A stretch of 64,000 bases of DNA from Chitinophagales bacterium (GTDB lineage: Bacteria; Bacteroidota; Bacteroidia; Chitinophagales; Saprospiraceae), in NCBI GenBank assembly GCA_013299105.1, contig JAAFJY010000006.1, positions 62,001 through 126,000 on the forward strand, given 5' to 3'. Numbering within the stretch: the first letter of the stretch is position 1; every line of letters starts with the position of its first letter. Under the pieces are notes generated by a model. It saw only the letters and a program-made list of their open reading frames with translations. It searched no databases and was not told the origin of the DNA. The position numbers and the translations under genes were made by a program. Below are positions 36,643 through 42,800 of this stretch, one piece after another.

Positions 36643-36946
36643 GCAATTTGAAACTTACCGCTCCAACGAGGTCTTCCCCTGTTGCTGCCAATTGGCCAAA
36701 ATAATCATCATGATTGAGTTTTAAATTGCGCAGTAAGGCTTCCAACAAAACCCCTTCGGGCAAAAGCCCCTCGAAAAAAGGTGGAAACTGCTCGTATAAG
36801 TAATGGCGCTGCCCCAAGGGCATGGTCAGTGAAACTGCGGCCCCTTCATAATCAGGAAGATAGCTGAAGACATAATGCCTAGGCTCATCTTTTTCCTCCA
36901 ATATACCCGCCCAACGATTGTGGACAAAAATCTTAGCCTTTCGCAT
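36629..36946 (-). CDS. hipS: HipS-like protein (HipA N-terminal subdomain)
   Basis: 105 residues matching only the N-terminal 'couple_HipA' domain: AKIFVHNRWAGILEE, YVFSYLPDYEGAAVSLTMPL, PFFEGLLPEGVLLEALLRNL and ATGEDLVGAVSF. In characterised tripartite systems this small protein, not HipB, is the antitoxin that binds the kinase. Both junctions overlap by 14 bp (with hipB before and hipT behind), which implies translational coupling. The sequence runs in step with an intact frame, so this is a true split gene and not a frameshifted hipA: the hipT ATG lies inside the hipS C-terminal codons in a different frame. Confidence 0.88.
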   Translation of the reverse strand: MRKAKIFVHNRWAGILEEKDEPRHYVFSYLPDYEGAAVSLTMPLGQRHYLYEQFPPFFEGLLPEGVLLEALLRNLKLNHDDYFGQLAATGEDLVGAVSFKLHEDE

Positions 36947-37163
36947 CTCTGAATTCTTTCATCAAGGGACTTTGGAACTCCAGGCGAATGTTGAGCACCC
37001 ACAGTACTTTCAATAATGTGTCAAAACGAATACTGGTTTTGCCATGCTCAATATCGTACACCACAGTTTTGCCCACCCCCGCCAAATCTGCACATGCTTC
37101 CCTCGACAAACCAGCCCTTTTGCGGTGGTACAAAACCATGGTAGCCAAATCAGGTGCCTCCAT
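36933..37163 (-). CDS. hipB: HipB-like XRE-family antitoxin/repressor
   Basis: 76 residues with a single Cro/C1 helix-turn-helix (VLYHRKRAGLSREACADLAGVGKTVVYDIEHGKT is the HTH region, followed by IRFDTLLKVLWVLNIRLEF). The C-terminal dimerisation strand of HipB is recognisable. It is the first gene of the operon, 10 nt downstream of the predicted transcription start. Two operator-like sequences cover its promoter (37180-37233), so it is probably the autorepressor. Confidence 0.9.
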   Translation of the reverse strand: MEAPDLATMVLYHRKRAGLSREACADLAGVGKTVVYDIEHGKTSIRFDTLLKVLWVLNIRLEFQSPLMKEFRDAKG

Positions 37164-37179
37164 TTTGCTGCTTTAACGG

Positions 37180-37233
37180 TAAAAATAAGCACTTTTTGCT
37201 TAATTTGCAATAGGAAAATGCGCTTTTTGGCTA
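37180..37233 (-). promoter_or_regulatory. hipBST promoter with embedded operators
   Basis: On the minus strand: TTG (37210-37208), a 20-bp spacer and TATTTTTA (37187-37180, seven of eight consensus bases). The spacer contains the perfect inverted repeat TAAGCA-AAAAG-TGCTTA (37202-37186). A second, weaker site (TAGCCAAAAAGCGC, 37233-37220) lies upstream. The matching blocks are 31 bp apart, three helical turns. A CGGTAAAAAT phrase also occurs twice (37177 and 37249). Confidence 0.72.
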
Positions 37234-37378
37234 AAAATACTGCTATGGCGGTAAAAATTAGGTTTTTTGGGGATGCAAGCCAATCGATTGATTTTAGATG
37301 TGATTGGGGGCAAATATGATCCTTGTTATTGTTTTGAGCAAGTTTGGGGATACACGTTGCAAAGGTGTAGAAGAGGGT

Positions 37379-37430
37379 TCCGGTCAGGAGACCGTGAACC
37401 AGCGTCCGGTCAGGAGACCGTGAACCAGCG
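37379..37430 (+). repeat. Family C repeat, perfect 26-bp tandem pair
   Basis: Two identical 26-bp units (37379-37404 and 37405-37430). Each contains CGGTCAGGAGACCG, a hairpin with a five-pair stem and AGGA loop, followed by TGAACCAGCG. A degenerate relative is at 37658-37676. Confidence 0.85.
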
Positions 37431-37504
37431 GTAGGAATTTATCAATTTCAAATTTCAAAAATCTCAAATCGTGCAAATGAATGCTAAAACTACTTCAAAA
37501 TTTG

Positions 37505-37556
37505 CCAGCGAGCCCGCAAATCATATGTCGTCTATCGTATATTGTCTATCGTATGT
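37505..37556 (-). repeat. Family E head fragment
   Basis: CCAGCGAGCCCGCAAATCA and then TATGTCGTCTATCGTATATTG-like simple repeats, as at 13561, 53941 and 61676. Confidence 0.6.
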
Positions 37557-37600
37557 TAAAAAAATAGAAAATTTAAAATCACCCCCTGTGTTAATAATGC

Positions 37601-37638
37601 AAAAAGCGACCCTCCCAAAAGAGAAGGTCGCTTTTTTT
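37601..37638 (-). terminator. Rho-independent terminator
   Basis: AAAAAGCGACC ... GGTCGCTTTTTTT, an 11-pair stem with T-runs on either strand. It lies 45 bp after the stop of the SUFU gene on the minus strand. Confidence 0.88.
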
Positions 37639-37682
37639 GATGGCGTGATGTCCGGTCAAGAAACCGTTAAACAAACAAGCGC

Positions 37683-38264
37683 TCAAAGCATGACCTGCTT
37701 TCGGGTCACCTTGTACGGATCAAAATCAGGGTGTTTCCAAAATGCTTCAAAGCCAATTTTATCATAAACTTTCAGCTCATCCGAATACACGGGGTACATA
37801 CAAGCGAGATTGATCTTGTAGTCTGCTCCAATGTCGATGTTGAGGAAATGCTCTTTTTCCAAGAAATTGGGTGCAAAGATTAAAAAGGAATCCATTTCAG
37901 AATCATCGCTGATTTGATCGCCAAAGTCGATGCTTTCGCCATAGGAAAAAGGACATTGTCCGCGCAGGTTATTGGCAATCCATCCGATTGCCAGTCCCCA
38001 TGAGTGGTCATTTGATTCTACACAAATGCACAGTTCAGCGCGGCCCAACTTCCACTCCGGATGATCAACCAAAGACAAACCATAAGTAAACGCGGTGATA
38101 TTGCCGGGTTCTGGGACGTTCTCATACACAAAGGTCGTGACTCCAGGCAGCCCTTTGGTAAGACTTTCGTCTTGGTAAATCACGGGCTCCTCTTCGATGA
38201 GGCGTTCAAGATAGTCAAGGTAGCGTTCAGCGGGGCTGGGCTTGTTATTTGAAGCTTTGGGCAT
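37683..38264 (-). CDS. SUFU (suppressor of fused) domain protein
   Basis: 193 residues, soluble, one domain. The features fit the bacterial SUFU family: YLDYLERLIEEEPVIYQ, TTFVYENVPEPGNITAFTYGLSLVDHPEW, RAELCICVESNDHSWGLAIGWIANNLRG and DSFLIFAP. Bacterial SUFU proteins are often immunity proteins of polymorphic toxin systems. No toxin gene is seen next to this one, so it would be an orphan. An upstream ATG at 38318 gives 18 extra basic residues; 38264 (MPKASNNK) is preferred. It ends before a strong terminator. Confidence 0.78.
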   Translation of the reverse strand: MPKASNNKPSPAERYLDYLERLIEEEPVIYQDESLTKGLPGVTTFVYENVPEPGNITAFTYGLSLVDHPEWKLGRAELCICVESNDHSWGLAIGWIANNLRGQCPFSYGESIDFGDQISDDSEMDSFLIFAPNFLEKEHFLNIDIGADYKINLACMYPVYSDELKVYDKIGFEAFWKHPDFDPYKVTRKQVML

Positions 38265-38381
38265 GGAATTTGGATTTTGATTACGCGCATTCAGGCGCTT
38301 TGTTTTTCCTTTTAGCATGTGTTTAAACCTCTTATGTTAAACACACGCTTAGACTCTGAGATTGCCTTTTACAAATAAAAA

Positions 38382-38416
38382 AAAGCCTCCCCACTCATCA
38401 CCGAGCAGGGAGACCT
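38382..38416 (-). terminator. Rho-independent terminator after the repeat-protein gene
   Basis: On the minus strand: GGTCTCCC, a loop, GGGGAGGC, then a run of T (read from AAAAAAAA on the plus strand). It is 40 bp after the stop at 38456. Confidence 0.85.
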
Positions 38417-38455
38417 TTTACCTAAAGTTCCGAGTGAACAATCTGAAACTCGAGA

Positions 38456-40018
38456 TCAATACTTTACACCCAAAGCTTTGAGTGTTTCGAAGTCCAGGTT
38501 ACCAACAGGCAAGTTGTTGTCCTTCTGAAACTTGGTCAACGCTGCTTTGGTTTGCAAGCCCATTACGTTGTCGACTGGGCCTGGATCATAACCACGAGCC
38601 TTGAGAGCTTCCTGGATCTGACGGGTCGTAGCGCTGGTTACGCGGTCGCCACACAATACTTCACGCCATTCAGTGAAACCACCTTTTTTCACCAAGGTGC
38701 GCTTGGTTACGTCGGAGTATTCAGCTGGAATTTCGATGGTACGGGTGGTAGCAGCATTGGCCAGTTTTTGCTTGGTTAAAGTCTGGTACTCAGCAGGTAC
38801 TTCCGTTTCCTGTGGAGCCACACCAGCGGCACTCATGCCATCGCCACCTGGGTAGCGCTGCACTTGAATGGTGCTGAACTCTGCTGGAATTTCTACTTCA
38901 CGAGTGGTAGCAGGGGTTTTCACCTTGCGTACAGTCATCGTTTCGTATTCAGCAGGGATTTCTACTTCGCGGGTAGTAGCTGGAGACTTTAGTTTGCGAA
39001 CCGTCATGGTCTGGTACTCCGCAGGTACTTCTACTTCGCGGGTAGTAGCAGGCGTTTTGATCACTTGCTTGGTCACCGTGCGGTACTCAGCAGGAGTCAC
39101 TTCTTCACGAACAGTAGCAGGCGTCTTCAGCTTGCTGACAGGTACAGTGCGGTACTCAGCAGGAATTTCGATCGTGCGTACACAATCGCCACCTTGGGCA
39201 GTGTAGCCAGCAGCGCAAGGCTTAAGCTGTTGCTTGGTAACGGTCTTGTAAGCAGCAGGAACTTCCACCAAACACCAAACCAAACAATCGTTAGGGTCGG
39301 CGCTTAAGCAGTTGCGGTCGCCTACTTTCTTTTCCCAACGGGTAGAAGCAGGAGAAACCTCAACCCGCTCGGTCACGGTTTCGTACTGTGCAGGTACACG
39401 CTCCAAACGGGTAGAAGCATCTTTCACCACTACGCGCTCAGTTACGTTTTCATAAACGGCTGGTACAGGAATGAAACGCTTAACTTCTGGACGAAGCATC
39501 ACGCGCTCAGTTACGGTTTCGTAAACGGCAGGTACGGTTTCGAGCTTTTTTGAAGCTTCTTTAACCAATACCCGCTCGGTCACATTTTCGTAAACGGCAG
39601 GTACAACTTCCAACTTTTTAGAAGCCTCCTTCACCAGTACGCGCTCGGTCACGTTTTCGTAAACGGCAGGTACAACCTCCAACCGCTTGGAAGCAGCCTT
39701 GGTTTCAACGCGCATGGCTTGAGCCGACAATTGGCTGGCGCTGGAAGTAGCTCCGCCAGTCGCTAAACGCTTGGAGCCTTCTTTTACCAGCACGCGCTCG
39801 GTTACGGTTTCGTAAGCGGCAGGAACGATTTCCACCCGCGAAGAAGCGGCTTTCACCATCATCCTTTCGGTAGTGGTGGTGTACTCGTCCTGAATCAAAC
39901 ATTTCGCGTAACATTTGCCAGGTTGGCTGTTGGGCGGTAGATCACCCGGAACTTGGGCATTAAGAAAAATGGCGCAACTGGCAATAGCCAGCACCATCAT
40001 TGAACGTAAAGTTCTCAT
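38456..40018 (-). CDS. Exported 23-residue-repeat protein with peptidoglycan-binding domain
   Basis: 520 residues. The signal peptide is MRTLRSMMVLAIASCAIFLNAQ. The body is about 15 degenerate copies of a 23-residue unit of the type VYENVTERVLVKEASKKLE-VVPA, changing in the second half to EYRTVTK-type units with PATTREVE and IPA. Two neighbouring units are almost identical at DNA level (39541-39680), which points to recent duplication. Cysteine-containing inserts interrupt units 7 and 8 (CLSADPNDCLVWC; CAAGYTAQGGDC). The C-terminal about 65 residues are a peptidoglycan-binding module (TTRQIQEALKARGYDPGPVD, GLQTKAALTKFQKDN). It is probably a periplasmic, wall-associated protein. ATG 40018 is preferred to an in-frame TTG at 40027. 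Confidence 0.88.
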   Translation of the reverse strand: MRTLRSMMVLAIASCAIFLNAQVPGDLPPNSQPGKCYAKCLIQDEYTTTTERMMVKAASSRVEIVPAAYETVTERVLVKEGSKRLATGGATSSASQLSAQAMRVETKAASKRLEVVPAVYENVTERVLVKEASKKLEVVPAVYENVTERVLVKEASKKLETVPAVYETVTERVMLRPEVKRFIPVPAVYENVTERVVVKDASTRLERVPAQYETVTERVEVSPASTRWEKKVGDRNCLSADPNDCLVWCLVEVPAAYKTVTKQQLKPCAAGYTAQGGDCVRTIEIPAEYRTVPVSKLKTPATVREEVTPAEYRTVTKQVIKTPATTREVEVPAEYQTMTVRKLKSPATTREVEIPAEYETMTVRKVKTPATTREVEIPAEFSTIQVQRYPGGDGMSAAGVAPQETEVPAEYQTLTKQKLANAATTRTIEIPAEYSDVTKRTLVKKGGFTEWREVLCGDRVTSATTRQIQEALKARGYDPGPVDNVMGLQTKAALTKFQKDNNLPVGNLDFETLKALGVKY

Positions 40019-40476
40019 GTGTTGCAAGTATTTGGTTTTCGGTTAAAAAATATGAGAAGTAGATTGTTCCGCAATAAATACAATAGATCTCGACACCGTT
40101 AACGCCGCTTGAACGTTAACAGAGAGATTACATATGGGCGATTTTTTGGTAAATACTCAGTGGTTCTACCAAGAGCGCGTTTAAAGATTTGGAGCTTAAC
40201 CGGAAAACGAGTCAAATTTTGAATAATCAAGGCAGGAAAAGCGGAGTTATGCAGCGCATAATGAGCATTTTCCTAACAACCTTGTTTTATAAGGGTGAGT
40301 CGAAATTGGGCCGTTTTACGGCAAACAAAAAATTTTAAACATGCTCTAAAGAGAGGCTAGGAGCTCATGGGAAGGGATGATTGCTGCCACAGAGAATATT
40401 GGGCATCAGGGCAACCACTTGCACAAATTTAGTAGCTTATCCGACAAATTTCCAATAACATCCAATTTTTTCTAAG
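40019..40476. other. 460-bp intergenic region, nothing recognised
   Basis: Upstream of the repeat-protein gene and downstream of the HD gene. AT-rich, with a CTCGACACCGTTAACGCC... AACGTTAACAG partial inverted repeat near 40090-40125. No frame or repeat family could be assigned. Confidence 0.5.
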
Positions 40477-41706
40477 CTATAATCGGGTGTTTTTGGGATA
40501 ACATATGAAATACTTGGTTACGTTTTTAGAGTGCAGGCCTTCTTCTATCACGGCTGACATAGGCTTTACCCATCCGGGTTTGAATAAAATTTGGATCTCT
40601 TCTCCCTCACCACCAGCATTGTAGGCTTTATTGCTTTCTGCACCAGTCAAGATAAAATAGTCTAAATCTGATTCCGGACCTTGCCAGGTGGCCGCAAATT
40701 GGCGAAGTTTTTCTTGAACCAAATCTGAGCCAGGTTTTTGATCAAAAAACTCCAATTTGAACAAGCGGCGCTCAACCAAACTTCTGGACAGAAAAGATAA
40801 TACGGAGTCCGAATCTTCCATCCAGTACTTGATGGCTGAAAAAATATCGGCGTCATCCAATTTTGCAAATTTATCCAGTAACCTGTTTCCAGGTGTCAGG
40901 AAATCATTTTCTCCAAAATTGTTTTCCAAAAAAGGCTGTAAGCTCGGCGGCGCAAACACGGCGTGGCCCTGCTGCACCAGGAATTTTGCGCGTTTGAAAA
41001 CCTGCACCAACATCTGCTCGGCAGCCAATACTGTTTTGTGCAAATACACCTGCCAGTACATCAGGCGGCGGGCAACCAGAAATTTTTCGATGGAATAAAT
41101 GCCTTTTTCTTCGACGGCCAATTGCCCCTCATGTACCACCAGCATTTTGATAATTCGATCGTAGCCAATTACGCCTTCGTACACGCCTGTGAAAAAACTG
41201 TCGCGGGTGAGGTAGTCCAGGCGGTCCATATCGAGTTGGCCAGATACCAATTGGTGTAAAAAACGCTTGGGGTATTCATCCCTGAAAATCTGCAAAGTCA
41301 GGTTCAAAGCGCCACCCAACTCCTCATTGATTTTTTCCATGAACAACTCTGAAAGCCGCTCGTGGTGGGCATCGATGATGGTGCTTTCCAGGGTGTGGGA
41401 GTAGGGCCCGTGCCCAATGTCGTGCAGCAAGATGGCGGCTTGTACGGCCTCGGCTTCGGCATCCGTGATATCGGCCCCTTTGGACTTCAACACCTCAATG
41501 GCCTGCGACATGAGGTGAAAAGCCCCCAAGGCATGGTGAAAACGGGTATGCAAAGCCCCTGGATAAACGTAATGAGTGAGGCTGGTTTGTCCAATTCGCC
41601 TCAAGCGTTGGAAATAAGGATGCTCTACCAGTTTGAAGATCAGTCCATAAGGCACCGATACAAAACCATAGACTGGGTCGTTGAAGATTTTATGGTTTGC
41701 GGGCAT
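40477..41706 (-). CDS. HD-domain phosphohydrolase (dGTPase/SAMHD1-like)
   Basis: 409 residues, soluble. HD-domain metal ligands: His in LHTRFHHALGAFHL, HD in AAILLHDIGHGPYSHTLE, and Asp in SGQLDMDRLDYLTRDS, the order seen in SAMHD1/dGTPase-like nucleotide triphosphohydrolases. The N-terminus (KIFNDPVYGFVSVP) is also typical. Its probable function is to degrade deoxynucleoside triphosphates or another nucleotide; some relatives act in phage defence, but the context here gives no support for that. A five-copy motif array lies 205-320 bp upstream of its start. Confidence 0.9.
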   Translation of the reverse strand: MPANHKIFNDPVYGFVSVPYGLIFKLVEHPYFQRLRRIGQTSLTHYVYPGALHTRFHHALGAFHLMSQAIEVLKSKGADITDAEAEAVQAAILLHDIGHGPYSHTLESTIIDAHHERLSELFMEKINEELGGALNLTLQIFRDEYPKRFLHQLVSGQLDMDRLDYLTRDSFFTGVYEGVIGYDRIIKMLVVHEGQLAVEEKGIYSIEKFLVARRLMYWQVYLHKTVLAAEQMLVQVFKRAKFLVQQGHAVFAPPSLQPFLENNFGENDFLTPGNRLLDKFAKLDDADIFSAIKYWMEDSDSVLSFLSRSLVERRLFKLEFFDQKPGSDLVQEKLRQFAATWQGPESDLDYFILTGAESNKAYNAGGEGEEIQILFKPGWVKPMSAVIEEGLHSKNVTKYFICYPKNTRL

Positions 41707-41910
41707 GGTTTTGCTTTCGATTCAGGTTTGGGTATGGTGAGCAAGGTAGTCAAGAATGAGGAGAATGGCAAGAAAAGGCCACTCTAGTAGCTTGAACTGC
41801 GCCTAGAGATGATTCGCAATGGCGCCCCCCACGGGCTTATGGGGTATAAATGATGGGGTATGGGTTGGGGGGCTTGTGCGATTTGAAGTGATTGGCGGGC
41901 ATTTTTTGAC

Positions 41911-42026
41911 ATACTTCGCTAAATGTGGGTTTTTTTGAGCGATTTAGCGGAGTATAGGGCAATACTTCGCTAAATCTCTGAAAATTACCCTGATTTAGCG
42001 AGGTATTGGCTGATAGCTCGCTAAAT
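41911..42026. repeat. Array of five alternating inverted sites
   Basis: ATACTTCGCTAAAT occurs in alternating orientation: plus at 41911-41924, minus at 41941-41955 (GATTTAGCGGAGTAT), plus at 41962-41976, minus at 41992-42006 (GATTTAGCGAGGTAT), plus at 42013-42026 (ATAGCTCGCTAAAT). The centres are about 30, 21, 30 and 20 bp apart, close to whole helical turns. It lies upstream of the HD gene. It is either a cooperative protein-binding array or a set of hairpins. Confidence 0.8.
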
Positions 42027-42186
42027 ATCGGGGTTTGGTGGTGATTTGGTGTAAGTGTTCGATCCGAGTTTTGGTTAGCGCTTTTCTACAGAAGGCTGTA
42101 TGAATCGAAAAGGGAAAACCCGAATTTACATTAAGCTAGCCAGGCTTGGACTTTTGGGAGGTTGAGGTTGATAGTTGCAATCCCCT

Positions 42187-42303
42187 CTAACTCAATACCT
42201 CTTCCGGCACCTCGGTCAAATCAAGATAGCCCAAATACAAAAAATCAGACTTATTTTCCCCACATTCTCTGATCAATTCAAGTGCTCTGGCTGGCGTAGG
42301 CAT
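42187..42303 (-). pseudogene. Remnant of a leucine-rich-repeat protein gene (5' end)
   Basis: 38 codons: a helix ARALELIRECGENKSDFLYL followed by GYLDLTEVPEEVLS and a stop. This matches the start of bacterial leucine-rich-repeat proteins (including Roc-COR types), where the phrase LDLTEIPEEV is normally followed by many LRR units. None of these follow: the frame ends after the first half-repeat and downstream DNA shows no LRR pattern in any frame. It is a truncated fragment left by deletion. Confidence 0.6.
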
Positions 42304-42644
42304 GGTGGTACAGGGTTTGTTATGGGCAATGGGGCCTGTGGCTAAGGTAGGGAAAGAGAGTTGAAATAACAAGAAAAAATCAAGGGAAGGGTACTGGGGT
42401 TTTGAAAGGGCTACTTCTCGCTCAAGCCAAAATGCAATAATTTCACGTGAAAACCCACTGCACAGGATGCAAGCCGCTGAATCGATTTTAGATGTAATTC
42501 AGGTGCATTCCCGGCCCCGGACTGAAGTCCAGGGTTTCAAGATTTTAGATGCGCAAACGGCGAGCACCCCAAAACCCAAGGATCTGATCGCTAAAGTGGT
42601 CTCTTATAGCCGAAGAAAAGCACGCTCAAAAAAGCAATGAGCGT

Positions 42645-42800
42645 TTATGTCAACATCACAAGGTCAACGTCACGCTAGCAATCAGCGAAAATCAGTGTCA
42701 TCAGCGTCATCAGCGTGCAAAAGAAGCCTCGCGCAGCGAGGGCATAATCTATAAAGTACGCAGTTGCGATTTAGTAAGGTTTATTCGTGGCTTGTCACTA
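42645..42800 (+). repeat. Family D repeat, copy 11, abutting the recQ stop codon
   Basis: TTTATGTCAACATCACAAGG, AGTGTCATCAGCGTCATCAG, GCCTCGCGCAGCGAGGGC, GCAGTTGCGATTTAGTAAGG, TTTATTCGTGGCTTGTCAC. The last bases run into CTAG, which holds the recQ stop. Confidence 0.78.

Noticed and set aside
37379-37430. 26-bp tandem repeat considered as a CRISPR remnant
   Set aside because: The two units are directly adjacent without a spacer, and there are no cas genes.
38456-40018. Regular repeats of about 69 bp that could look like a CRISPR array
   Set aside because: They are in-frame coding repeats of 23 codons with drift between units and no constant repeat/spacer structure.
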